Source of the DNA: Saccharospirillum sp. MSK14-1
GTDB lineage: Bacteria; Pseudomonadota; Gammaproteobacteria; Pseudomonadales; Natronospirillaceae
DNA length: 64,000 nucleotides
Direction of reading: 5' to 3'
Assembly: GCF_003054965.1 (NCBI RefSeq)
Contig: NZ_MIES01000026.1
Location: 124,001 to 188,000, forward strand
Shown piece by piece: positions 1-7,747 of this stretch. The notes beneath the pieces were generated by a model. That model was not told the origin of the DNA. It saw only the letters and a list, made by a program, of their open reading frames with translations, and did not search any database. The position numbers and the translations under genes are program-made. Within the stretch, counting starts at the first letter, position 1; every line of letters begins with the position of its first letter.

Positions 1-1
1 C

Positions 2-376
2 AACGCCATCAACCAGGTTATCGCTCGGCGTATGCTGGAAAAACTGGGTGTCCAGTCGGACATTGCCAATAACGGTCGCCAGGCGCTTGAGATGGTTCAA
101 CAGACACCCTACGACCTGATCTTAATGGACGTACAGATGCCGGAACTGGATGGGCTAGAAGTGGCTCGGCAGCTACAGCGAGACGGCATTGAAATTCCCA
201 TCATTGCTTTGACCGCCAACGCGACACTGGATTCGCGTCAGGACTGTTTGAACGCCGGCATGGTCGACTTCCTGTCCAAACCTTACCGGCTGCGTAACCT
301 CGAAAACGTGGTATCACCTTACCTGAAAGACGCTACCATCAGCGCCGATCCAGCCGTTGACGAAACGTCTCCATAA
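2..376 (+). CDS. Response-regulator receiver domain, C-terminal part of a truncated protein (probably a hybrid histidine kinase)
   Basis: The reading frame is open from the first base of the window, so this is the 3' end of a longer gene. What is visible is a receiver (REC) domain: the phospho-acceptor Asp in LILMDVQMPELDG, the Thr of the IIALTANA strand and the Lys-Pro of FLSKPY. The opening residues NAINQVIARRML are typical of REC domains at the C-terminus of hybrid sensor kinases, where they follow a VDDN motif. The upstream kinase part is outside the window, so the signal is unknown. The last 38 bases overlap the 3' end of the convergent ATP-grasp gene. A stand-alone regulator is the alternative. 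Confidence 0.85.
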   Translation, partial: NAINQVIARRMLEKLGVQSDIANNGRQALEMVQQTPYDLILMDVQMPELDGLEVARQLQRDGIEIPIIALTANATLDSRQDCLNAGMVDFLSKPYRLRNLENVVSPYLKDATISADPAVDETSP

Positions 377-1784
377 TGGCGTCGTACAACCCATCACCCG
401 CCCAGGCATCTTCCACGCCGCTGTCGATGGATGGGTTGTCGTTTACTTCGATGATGTAAACGTCGTCGCCTTTCTGTTTTAAATCGACGCCATACAAACC
501 ATCACCAAAGGCACTGGCCACATCCAGCGCGGCCTTTAATACCGCGCGCGGTACTTCATGCGTCGGCAACGTTTCAAAGCCACCGCTTTGCTGACTGGGC
601 TTGGCCGCGTGGTTATAAATTTGCCAGTGACCCTTGGCCATAAAATAGCGGCACGCATAAATAGCGCGACCACCGAGCACACCGATGCGCCAGTCGTAGT
701 CGGTCGGCACGTAAGCCTGAGCCAGAATGATGGCGCTTTGCGATAACAAATCGGCGGCGGTTTGCTTTAAACCGTCGGCATCGTTCACCTTGATCACACC
801 GCGAGAAAACGACCCATCGGGAATCTTTAACACCATGGGATAACCCAGATCTGCCTCCAGCTCACCCAAGACGTTGCCATTCACTTGGCTGATCGCACGG
901 CTCGCCGGTGCCGGCAAACGCCGGTTATGAATCAGGTCCGACAAATAAATCTTATTGGTGCAGCGCAAAATCGAATCCGGATCATCCATCACCACCATGC
1001 CTTCATGCGCCGCTTTGCGTGAAAAACGATACGTATGATGATTGACGTTGGTGGTTTCGCGAATAAACAGCGCATCGTATTCGGCCAAACGGAAATAATC
1101 GCTCGGCTGGATAAAATCGACTTCCATGCCCTGGCGTTTGGCCGCTCGCTCAAATTTACGCAACGCGGCTTTATCGCTCGGTGGCAGCGCTTCGTCTTTG
1201 TTGACTAAGATCGCCAGATCGTAACGGTAATTGCGTTTGGCTCTGGGTGCGCGCCAGATCTTCTTGGAAAACCGTTCCAGGCTGTCGGCGAAAAATCCCT
1301 CTTCATCTTCACCCAGTTTATTCAGGCCCACCGCTCGTACCGACGCCAATTGCCAGTCACTTTTTTTGTGAAAGCGCACTTCCAGAATGGGCAACGGAAA
1401 CCGCTCAAACAACTGCCGCGAGACATCGGCTAACGCTTCTTGCTGCGTTTCGCCAAAATAGATGCGCCAATTGAGTTTGGTGGCATCACCGGCAACCTTA
1501 TCCAGCGCCTTGTTGATGGCCTGATCAAAGACACCGTACACCGCCGGTTGTGACAAGTCGGTCAGCGCCTTCACCGAGGGAATCACTTTATGGCCGCGCG
1601 CTTCCGCCAGCAGCGAAACGTAGTAACCCCGGCTCATGTATTTGTACGACCGACACAGGTTAATCACCCGTTGGGGTTCCAGGTCGGCACCGTCCAGATA
1701 GGCCTGGGCAGAACGCAAATCTTCAGTGGGGTGATAGGCCTTCCAGTCGGCAGTCTGGTCGACGATGATGCTCAGTCGCGTCAC
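339..1784 (-). CDS. RimK-like ATP-grasp ligase with an N-terminal RLAN-type domain
   Basis: A 481-residue protein. The C-terminal half (from about residue 190) reads as an ATP-grasp ligase of the RimK/glutathione synthetase type: DDPDSILRCTNKIYL, then YPMVLKIPDGSFSRGVIKV for nucleotide binding, and the metal-binding end VYIIEVNDNPSIDSG. The N-terminal half matches the domain found in front of a subset of RimK-like ligases. Such enzymes form amide bonds between a carboxylate and an amine, often adding amino acids to proteins or peptides; the substrate here is unknown. The start is a GTG (MTRLSIIV) about 9 bases after AAGGA. It is divergent from the GNAT-C39 fusion gene, a pairing I recall from other Gammaproteobacteria. 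Not RimK itself, which lacks the long N-terminal domain. Confidence 0.85.
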   Translation of the reverse strand: MTRLSIIVDQTADWKAYHPTEDLRSAQAYLDGADLEPQRVINLCRSYKYMSRGYYVSLLAEARGHKVIPSVKALTDLSQPAVYGVFDQAINKALDKVAGDATKLNWRIYFGETQQEALADVSRQLFERFPLPILEVRFHKKSDWQLASVRAVGLNKLGEDEEGFFADSLERFSKKIWRAPRAKRNYRYDLAILVNKDEALPPSDKAALRKFERAAKRQGMEVDFIQPSDYFRLAEYDALFIRETTNVNHHTYRFSRKAAHEGMVVMDDPDSILRCTNKIYLSDLIHNRRLPAPASRAISQVNGNVLGELEADLGYPMVLKIPDGSFSRGVIKVNDADGLKQTAADLLSQSAIILAQAYVPTDYDWRIGVLGGRAIYACRYFMAKGHWQIYNHAAKPSQQSGGFETLPTHEVPRAVLKAALDVASAFGDGLYGVDLKQKGDDVYIIEVNDNPSIDSGVEDAWAGDGLYDAIMETFRQRLDRR

Positions 1785-1932
1785 GCGAAAAATCCTTTGT
1801 GTAAGACCCGAAACGGGCGACTATAGTGTTGTCGATTTGCGAAAAAACACAACGCTCTTTGCAGTGGATTTTTCAACCCGATAAACGCCCACCCGCGGGT
1901 CGTTTTGCCGCCACCTTTTTTGAGACTCAGCC

Positions 1933-3024
1933 ATGCATTTCAGGCCCGCTGTCCCGGCCGATCTGGACGTTCTGAACCAGCTGGAACTGGATTGCTTCGA
2001 CAGCGATCGCATCAGCCCGCGTTCGATGCGTCGTTTTCTAAAACGCAGCTCGCCGATCTTTCGTCTCGCCGAGCACGACGGTGAGGTACTCGGTTATGGC
2101 TTGCTGCTGTGCCACAAAGGCACCAGCCTGGCACGGCTGTATTCTTTGGCGGTGTCGCCGCGTGCTCAGGGTCAAGGATTGGGCCGGCAATTAATGGCGC
2201 AGCTGGAGCAGGCGGCCGAAGTGGCCGAGCGTCGGTTTATCCGCCTGGAAGTGCGCACTGATAACGCGGCCGCGATCCATCTGTACCAGAGTCAGGGCTA
2301 CAAAATCATTGGCAAACGCGCGGGCTACTACGAAGACGGTGGCGATGCGCTGTGCCTGGAAAAGCGCCTGCATCCGGCGCATCCGCAACCCGAGAATCTG
2401 CCCTTTTTCAGTCAGACAACGCCGTTCACCTGTGGCCCGGCGGCCCTGATGATGGCATTGCATCATCAGGACCACGGACGGCCGCTGGACCGCAACGAAG
2501 AAATCCAGCTGTGGCGTGAAGCGACAACCGTTTATATGACCACCGGCCTCGGTGGTACCTCACCCTTTGGTTTGGCCGCCGCTGCGGCCCGGCGGGGTTT
2601 TGAAGTGGCCGTCTGGGCCAGCCATCTGGATGTGCCATTTCTGTCGTCGGTCCGTTCGGCTCACAAGCGTGATGTCATGACGCTGGTGCACGAGTCGTTT
2701 ATTAACGAATGCGCGCAATTGCAGGTAGAGCTGGCGGTAAAACAACTGACCTTGCCCGACATTCGCCGCCTGCTGGATGAGGGCTGGGCGTTACTGGTGC
2801 TCATCAGTACCTGGCGTTTAAACCGCAACAAGGCGCCGCATTGGGTTTGGCTGGTCAGCATGGATGACGATCACGCCTATCTGAACGACCCGGACACCGA
2901 CGAAGAATACGACCGGCGCGATCTGGACAATCTGTTTATGCCGGTTCGACTGGACGAGCTGAATGCACTGACGCGTTACGGTCAGCAACGTTATCGCGCC
3001 AGCGTTATGGTTCGGCGGCGTTAA
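1933..3024 (+). CDS. GNAT acetyltransferase fused to a C39-like cysteine peptidase domain
   Basis: A 363-residue two-domain protein. Residues 1-145 are a RimI-like GNAT fold with the acetyl-CoA loop SPRAQGQGLGRQL (about 76-88) and the NAAAIHLYQSQGYK C-terminal signature. Residues 155-350 resemble peptidase family C39: the QTTPFTCGPAALMMAL motif carries candidate nucleophile Cys167, His303 sits in APHWVWLV, and Asn318-Asp319 follow in YLNDPD, so the triad looks intact. A protein carrying both an N-acyltransferase and a papain-like peptidase suggests processing and modification of the same peptide. Its divergent partner is a RimK-like ligase, which supports a joint peptide-modification role (inference). 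No signal peptide or transmembrane helix is seen, so it is probably cytoplasmic. The actual substrate cannot be read from the sequence. Confidence 0.85.
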   Translation: MHFRPAVPADLDVLNQLELDCFDSDRISPRSMRRFLKRSSPIFRLAEHDGEVLGYGLLLCHKGTSLARLYSLAVSPRAQGQGLGRQLMAQLEQAAEVAERRFIRLEVRTDNAAAIHLYQSQGYKIIGKRAGYYEDGGDALCLEKRLHPAHPQPENLPFFSQTTPFTCGPAALMMALHHQDHGRPLDRNEEIQLWREATTVYMTTGLGGTSPFGLAAAAARRGFEVAVWASHLDVPFLSSVRSAHKRDVMTLVHESFINECAQLQVELAVKQLTLPDIRRLLDEGWALLVLISTWRLNRNKAPHWVWLVSMDDDHAYLNDPDTDEEYDRRDLDNLFMPVRLDELNALTRYGQQRYRASVMVRRR

Positions 3025-3117
3025 ACGCAACAGCTTCTTGGCGAAACCGCCGTTGATCCCGGTGGCCGCCACGCTTAACGTGCGTTGAATCCTATTGTCG
3101 AGTTGTCAGGTAACGCC

Positions 3118-4572
3118 ATGCAGTTTGAGCATCTTGAAGTTCACCCTCGTCACGGGCCGAGTCTTTATCTGGATCAATGGCAATTAGCACCGCTGCAGAG
3201 CTGGGTGATTCTCGGCGGCAATGGCAGTGGCAAAAGTGCGCTGGCGCGATTGCTGTGCAACGACCTTCCCATCGCCAAGGGGCAACTTCATGACCGGCCG
3301 CCGCGCGTGCACTGGTTATCGCTGGAAAATCAGCAGGCGCTGTATGAGCGCGAACTCTACCGCGATGAAACCGACTTTACCGATCATCTTGATCCCGGCA
3401 CGTCCGTGCGCGAACTGCTCGAAGAAATCCGCCCCTGGAACGACGAGCACCAACGCCTGGTCGATTTACTGAAACTCGCGCCCTTACTCAATCGCGGTTA
3501 CCGGCTGCTGAGCAGTGGTGAAGGCCGCAAAGTTATGTTGGCGCGGGCGGTGCTCGACGCGCCCGATTTACTGCTACTCGACGAACCTTTTGAAGGGCTC
3601 GATCGTCAGGCACGACTCGATTTGATCGAGGTACTGGGCGATCTCGCCGCCCAAGGTCAGTGGCTGATGATGTTGATCGGTCAACGCCAGGACGTCCCAG
3701 CCTGGGCCAGCCACCTGGCGCTGCTCGATCGCGGTCGACTGGTACTGCAAGGCGATGCGGCGTCGGTCTTGAACCATCCGGACTGGACCGCAGCATTGGA
3801 ACTCTCGGCGCGCCAGTCCATTGATCTGCCCGAGCGGCAATCCGAATTCCAGTTGCCCGACTGGCCGGGCGACAAGCCACTGGTTGAACTGAGTAATGGC
3901 CGCGTTGAGTACGCCACCGGCGTGCAGTTCGAAGGGTTGAACTGGCGATTGCAACCGGGCGAACACACTCAGATTCACGGCCCCAATGGCTGTGGTAAAT
4001 CGACCTTGCTCAACCTCATCAGTGGCGACCACCCACAGTGCTACGCCAATGACCTGACCGTATTCGGTTACCGGCGCGGCCGGGGTGAAAGCATCTGGGA
4101 CATTAAAAAACACCTCGGCCTGGTGTCGGGTCATCTGCATCGCGATTACCGCGTAGCGGGTAATGCACTCACCGCCGTGGTGTCTGGCCTCACCGATTCC
4201 ATCGGTGTTTATCGCGATACCGGCGCCCACGAAGCGCAGTTAGCGCATCAGTGGCTTGATCTGCTGGGTCTGGGTGACAAGGCCGGCGAAGCCTTTAAGC
4301 GGCTGTCGACCGGCGAGCAACGCCTGGTGCTGATCGCCCGGGCGCTGATCAAACAGCCGCCGCTGCTGATTCTGGACGAGCCGACACAGGGATTGGATGA
4401 TGTGAATCGTTTTCGGGTGCTGGCGGCGGTTGAACGCATTCTCGATGCAGGACCCACCACCTTGCTGTTCGTCAGCCATCGTGAGGATGAACAGCCGGCA
4501 CTGATTCAGCGTCATTTGCGGTTCAGTGCCAACACCGAACCCTCGGCTTTATTTCAGGTGGCCATTGAATGA
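3118..4572 (+). CDS. modF: ModF-type protein with two ABC ATPase domains
   Basis: About 484 residues with two complete ABC cassettes and no membrane segment. Cassette 1 has Walker A GGNGSGKSA, signature LSSGEGRK and Walker B LLLLDEPFEGLD. Cassette 2 has GPNGCGKST, LSTGEQRL and LLILDEPTQGLD. The block around IWDIKKHLGLVS and DYRVAGNAL closely follows E. coli ModF (photorepair protein PhrA), whose exact function is unsettled; the modF name comes from its place in the E. coli molybdate locus. No molybdate transport genes are nearby. An upstream in-frame TTG at 3085 exists, but the ATG at 3118 fits the E. coli protein start better. Its stop overlaps the next gene's ATG (ATGA), which implies coupled translation. 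Confidence 0.88.
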   Translation: MQFEHLEVHPRHGPSLYLDQWQLAPLQSWVILGGNGSGKSALARLLCNDLPIAKGQLHDRPPRVHWLSLENQQALYERELYRDETDFTDHLDPGTSVRELLEEIRPWNDEHQRLVDLLKLAPLLNRGYRLLSSGEGRKVMLARAVLDAPDLLLLDEPFEGLDRQARLDLIEVLGDLAAQGQWLMMLIGQRQDVPAWASHLALLDRGRLVLQGDAASVLNHPDWTAALELSARQSIDLPERQSEFQLPDWPGDKPLVELSNGRVEYATGVQFEGLNWRLQPGEHTQIHGPNGCGKSTLLNLISGDHPQCYANDLTVFGYRRGRGESIWDIKKHLGLVSGHLHRDYRVAGNALTAVVSGLTDSIGVYRDTGAHEAQLAHQWLDLLGLGDKAGEAFKRLSTGEQRLVLIARALIKQPPLLILDEPTQGLDDVNRFRVLAAVERILDAGPTTLLFVSHREDEQPALIQRHLRFSANTEPSALFQVAIE

Positions 4573-5324
4573 CCTTGCGTTACTTGCTGAAATTTCTGGT
4601 GCTGCCGCCACTGGCTCAATTACTGGGTTTGCTGCTGGCGATCCTACTGTGGCGTCGATTGCCTCGACTGGCCCGCGCCCTGGCCATCCTTTCAACCGTG
4701 AGCTTGTGGCTATTGGCAACACCCCGCCTCAGCGCCTGGTTGATCGATGGCCTGGAGCAGCAGCATCCGCTGTTAACTCCCACCGAACTTTCCGACAGCA
4801 ATGCCCAGGCCATTGTCGTCATTTCCGCCGGACTCGACCCGAACGGCACCGAGTTTGATCGCCCCAGCGCCAGCGAGCACACCTTAGTGCGCTTACGCTA
4901 CGCAGCCTTTGCGCAACGGCAGACCGGTTTGCCACTGCTGGTTTCAGGAGGGCGGGTACTGACGCACAGCCAACTGACGCTGGCCGAGATCATGGCCACG
5001 GAACTGGTTACACAATTTCGCGTGCCGGTGCGTTGGCTGGAAGGTCGCAGCCGCAACACCGCCGAAAACGCGCGCTATTCGGCCGAGATTCTGCGACGTG
5101 CCGATGTCGACAGCGTGCTGTTAATCACCGAAGCCTTTCATATGCCGCGAGCCGTAATGGCGTTTGAAAACGCCGGTCTTAGGGTTATTGCGGCACCCAC
5201 CGCACCGCTTAACAGCAGTGAATCGCGACTGCTCAACTGGGTGCCAACCGCCACGGCACTGAACCAATCCACGCTGGCGCTGCATGAATACCTCGGTTGG
5301 CTGGTCTATCGCCTGGGTTATTGA
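4569..5324 (+). CDS. DUF218 (ElyC/YdcF/SanA-type) inner-membrane protein
   Basis: 251 residues. Two hydrophobic segments lie at about 5-30 and 37-52, followed by a soluble domain with the DUF218 pattern: AIVVISAG near residue 80, LLVSGG, WLEGRSRNTAENA and LLITEAFHMPRA. The N-terminal membrane anchor plus DUF218 domain resembles E. coli ElyC/YdcF, proteins linked to envelope and peptidoglycan biogenesis, although the biochemical reaction is not established for most members. Acidic and Ser/Asn residues in the SRNTAEN segment are the conserved core. It starts inside the modF stop codon and ends overlapping the convergent EVE gene by 7 bases. Member-level identity (elyC versus another paralogue) cannot be settled here. 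Confidence 0.85.
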   Translation: MTLRYLLKFLVLPPLAQLLGLLLAILLWRRLPRLARALAILSTVSLWLLATPRLSAWLIDGLEQQHPLLTPTELSDSNAQAIVVISAGLDPNGTEFDRPSASEHTLVRLRYAAFAQRQTGLPLLVSGGRVLTHSQLTLAEIMATELVTQFRVPVRWLEGRSRNTAENARYSAEILRRADVDSVLLITEAFHMPRAVMAFENAGLRVIAAPTAPLNSSESRLLNWVPTATALNQSTLALHEYLGWLVYRLGY

Positions 5325-5776
5325 ACCGACAGTTGCTCCAACACCAACCACTGCTCATCCGTCACCGGACTGACCGATAATCGCGACTGACGCAGCAACG
5401 CCATCTCCGCTAATTCCGGTGTTTGCTTGATCAGTTTGAGCGGAACCGGCTTAGGCCACCGCTGACGAAACGCCACCGTTATCACTGTCCAGCGTGGGTT
5501 ATCGGCACTGCTTTTGGGGTCGTAATAACGTGATGCCGGGTCAAGGGCATCGGGATCAGGCCGCGGTTCACTGATCACTTCGGCTTCGCCCACCACCGCA
5601 GGTTCAGCACAGGCCGAGTGATAGATCAGCACCCGGTCACCCGGCACCATGGCCCGCAGATGATTGCGAGCCTGATAGTTACGAATGCCATTCCAGGGTT
5701 CACCGGCCTTACCACGGGCTTCCAGGTCGTCCAGTGAAAACTCATCGGGCTCGGTTTTTGCCAACCAGTTCGCCAT
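5318..5776 (-). CDS. EVE-domain protein
   Basis: 152 residues made of a single EVE domain, a PUA-like fold. Diagnostic segments are the N-terminal MANWLAKTEPDEFSLDDL, then WNGIRNYQARNHLR and GDRVLIYHS, and the aromatic pocket with YYDPKS and NPRWTVI. EVE domains bind modified bases in DNA or RNA; stand-alone bacterial forms of this length are common and resemble human THYN1. The EPWNGIRN loop, which lines the ligand pocket, is intact. It faces the DUF218 gene and overlaps it by 7 bases. It is not next to restriction or defence genes here, so a housekeeping role in nucleic-acid quality control seems more likely than a defence island component (inference). Confidence 0.92.
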   Translation of the reverse strand: MANWLAKTEPDEFSLDDLEARGKAGEPWNGIRNYQARNHLRAMVPGDRVLIYHSACAEPAVVGEAEVISEPRPDPDALDPASRYYDPKSSADNPRWTVITVAFRQRWPKPVPLKLIKQTPELAEMALLRQSRLSVSPVTDEQWLVLEQLSVQ

Positions 5777-5960
5777 TCCATTCTCCTTTGTGCCGTGGAT
5801 TCATTTTTGTATTTGCTTTTTCGATGATCTGTGCGAAATTGATCGGCCGACGTGAAAATAACTGCATTTAGCAGCATTTAACGTCAATTAAATGGCTTTT
5901 CATTAAAACAGTGATCCGGGAATTGCAATACCGCCAAAATTCCGGCAGGGAAGTACGCTT

Positions 5961-6119
5961 ATGAAACGTAAAAAGCCCGATATTTTGATTGCTCTGGCCT
6001 TTATGCTCGGCCTGGGTGTAACGCTGTCCAGCCTCAGTCAAGGCGAAGACGATACCCGTAAGTCCGGCTATAACGCCAAGGCTTCCGGTGTCATGATCAA
6101 CAGCAACACATCCTACTGA
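5961..6119 (+). CDS. Small predicted membrane or secreted protein, 52 aa
   Basis: A short ORF with a good ribosome binding site (AGGGA, about 10 bases before the ATG). The product begins MKRKKPDILIAL and has a positively charged start followed by a hydrophobic stretch to about residue 24 (ALAFMLGLGVTLSSL), then a polar tail rich in Ser, Asn and Lys ending NSNTSY. It could be a single-pass membrane peptide or a signal peptide with a short exported tail. I do not recognise a family. It lies alone, divergent from the EVE gene and convergent with fau. Frame, SD and hydrophobic profile together favour a real gene. Confidence 0.55.
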   Translation: MKRKKPDILIALAFMLGLGVTLSSLSQGEDDTRKSGYNAKASGVMINSNTSY

Positions 6120-6161
6120 CGTTCTGGTACCAGACGCACGGACGAAACAGTCAGGGATCGA

Positions 6162-6749
6162 TCACAGCCGCCACTGCTGCTGATCGGTAACAACAGCGGC
6201 CAGTGGTATGTCCCAACTTTCCAGCGGTATCCGCTCGACCTGCTGGCACTGGTGTGCCACGCCGATCAACCGCGGCTGCCGCGGCCAGCGCACACGCGCA
6301 GCAAACGTCCGATCATAGAAACCACCGCCCATTCCCAGACGACCGCCTTGGTCATCAAAGCCGACTAAGGGCAATAACACCCAATCCATGGCCCAGGGCA
6401 ATATACGCCGGCCGGATGTCGGTTCAGGGATACCAAAGCGATTGGCTTTCATCGTGCTGCCCGGGTGCCAGGGGCGAAACCAGAGCGCAATTTTGCGCGG
6501 CTGCAACACCGGCAAATAAACCCCTTTACCGTCGCGCAGCAAACGTCGCATCAGAGGATACACATCGATCTCACCATCCGTTGCCCAATACAGTGCGACC
6601 GATCGCATGCGGCTGTAGCCGGGCGAACGCACCACTTGTTGAGTGAGACGCTGAGCAGCAAAACGTTGTTGGTGAGCGGTCAGTGCGCGTCGGCGAGACC
6701 GTAACTGGCGCCGTAGTTGTTGCTTAAGTTGCGCCGTGGTGGATGTCAT
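6162..6749 (-). CDS. fau: 5-formyltetrahydrofolate cyclo-ligase
   Basis: 195 residues. The enzyme converts 5-formyltetrahydrofolate to 5,10-methenyltetrahydrofolate using ATP, salvaging an inhibitory folate. Visible family marks are the Arg/Lys-rich N-terminal helix (QLRSRRRALT), VALYWATDGEIDV for the folate side, and the nucleotide loop RLGMGGGFYDRTF near the C-terminus. The frame stays open far upstream (to 6911), but that extension runs through the 6S RNA gene and has no family resemblance, so the ATG at 6749 (MTSTTAQL), preceded by a G-rich stretch, is the real start. The zapA–ssrS–fau order is classic for Gammaproteobacteria, where fau is co-transcribed with 6S RNA. Confidence 0.93.
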   Translation of the reverse strand: MTSTTAQLKQQLRRQLRSRRRALTAHQQRFAAQRLTQQVVRSPGYSRMRSVALYWATDGEIDVYPLMRRLLRDGKGVYLPVLQPRKIALWFRPWHPGSTMKANRFGIPEPTSGRRILPWAMDWVLLPLVGFDDQGGRLGMGGGFYDRTFAARVRWPRQPRLIGVAHQCQQVERIPLESWDIPLAAVVTDQQQWRL

Positions 6750-6789
6750 TGAGCCCCCGACGTCAGCCTCAACAATCGATGGAAGGAAG

Positions 6790-6968
6790 GAAATGCCCCA
6801 GACTACCGCTGCCGTGGGAGACCTTGAACCGTGAAGTCCAAGGCGGCGTTCCACGTATCGAATTAGGCTTTCCGACCAGCGGACATGCTCACATCGACAA
6901 CTCAGGAACACCTGTATTCAAAGTATCGGCTCGAGGACTGTGCACGACTGGCGCATAGCCCAGGGACA
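6790..6968 (-). ncRNA. ssrS: 6S RNA (RNA polymerase-binding regulator)
   Basis: It lies between zapA and fau on the same strand, the standard place. Read on the minus strand, it contains blocks close to E. coli 6S RNA: CGAGCCGATACTTTGAATAC, then GTGAGCATGTCCGCTGGTC, then CGGAAAGCCTAA. A 3' part with CGGTTCAAGG and GTCTGGGGCA follows. The 5' stretch TGTCCCTGGGCTATG can pair with the 3' stretch GGTAGTCTGGGGCA to form the closing stem. Length is about 179 nt, near the 184 nt of E. coli. 6S RNA mimics an open promoter and sequesters sigma70 holoenzyme in stationary phase. Ends are estimated to within several bases: the 5' end from the -10 box, the 3' end from the pairing. Confidence 0.9.
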
Positions 6969-6974
6969 CCCTCA

Positions 6975-6980
6975 ATTATA
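6975..6980 (-). promoter_or_regulatory. -10 box of the 6S RNA promoter
   Basis: A perfect TATAAT on the minus strand, placed so that transcription would begin about 7 bases downstream at the predicted 6S RNA 5' end (near 6968). No good TTGACA -35 is seen at 16-18 bp; the best candidate contains CTGTC. Confidence 0.7.
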
Positions 6981-7051
6981 ATGAAAATCCCGACAATGAC
7001 AGTCTTGACAGGGCGCTTTTCGACAGCTGTATAGCGACTTTACTTGCGCGC

Positions 7052-7381
7052 TCAGTCGTCGCCCGGGCTGTCTAAGTCCAGCGACAGTGGCAGTGCCTCG
7101 GCGGGCAGTACCTCATCCAGGCGCCGCAGCAGATTTTCGGTAATGATTTGTTCTTCGCGATTATCGCCCGGTTCGCGATCGAGCAATTCCCGAGTGAGGT
7201 TCAATGCCGCCATTACCGCGATGCGCTCAATACCGAACACCTTGCCGGTGGTGCGAATTTCTTTCATCTTCCGGTCCAGCGACGACGCCGCCTGTTCCAG
7301 CTTGGCTTCTTGCCCCTCGGGGCAGGCGACTCGGTATTCGCGTTCTAAGATGGTGACGGTCAGGGTATTCTGTTGGCTCAT
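7052..7381 (-). CDS. zapA: Cell division protein ZapA
   Basis: 109 residues. ZapA is a cytoplasmic tetramer that cross-links FtsZ filaments and stabilises the Z ring. The N-terminal domain shows the family pattern LTVTILEREYRVACPEGQE, followed by KMKEIRTTGKVFGIERIAVMAALNL and a long C-terminal helix. The length equals that of E. coli ZapA (109 aa). The ATG overlaps the stop of the upstream coiled-coil gene by 4 bases, so the two are translationally coupled. 6S RNA follows 84 bases downstream. The last residues (SLDLDSPGDD) are acidic and look like a disordered tail. Confidence 0.95.
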   Translation of the reverse strand: MSQQNTLTVTILEREYRVACPEGQEAKLEQAASSLDRKMKEIRTTGKVFGIERIAVMAALNLTRELLDREPGDNREEQIITENLLRRLDEVLPAEALPLSLDLDSPGDD

Positions 7382-7587
7382 CCAGATTGCTCCATCGTCT
7401 TCAGCCGTTCGATCATCGCCTCGACGCGATCACGAGCCAGTTCATTCTGCTTCACCAGCTTAGCGCGTTCGCCCTGCCAGGCAGCACGTTCGGCTTTGAG
7501 CAGGCGGTTTTCCTGCTCCAGTTGCTGATAGAGCTCGATCAGCGTTTCAACCTTGTGCTCAAGCTGCTTCAGAGTGGGTTCGGACAT
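7378..7587 (-). CDS. Small coiled-coil protein of the TIGR02449 (ZapB-like) family
   Basis: 69 residues, almost entirely a heptad-patterned helix: LKQLEHKVETLIELYQQLEQ, then ENRLLKAERAAWQGERAKL. Proteins of this size placed immediately upstream of zapA form the TIGR02449 family. Because they are coupled to zapA and predicted to be coiled coils like ZapB, a role in Z-ring organisation is a reasonable inference, but it is unproven. The stop overlaps the zapA start (ATGA). There are no cysteines and no membrane segment. Confidence 0.85.
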   Translation of the reverse strand: MSEPTLKQLEHKVETLIELYQQLEQENRLLKAERAAWQGERAKLVKQNELARDRVEAMIERLKTMEQSG

Positions 7588-7747
7588 AACACCGCTGGCC
7601 TGCGAAGAAAGGGTTGGAAGACCGCAGAACTATATAGACTGGCTCAAAGAGCGGTCAACGACTGCGGTCACAGTGCCAACAATGGTAGCATTTTGCCGAT
7701 CAAACCCCACCTAGGGTGTCGCAACGAAGATCGCCCGCGGAGACTGC

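Noticed and set aside
6750-6911. Extended N-terminus of fau (54 extra codons)
   Set aside because: The region is 6S RNA; the extra residues have no family similarity and the internal ATG at 6749 fits known enzyme length.
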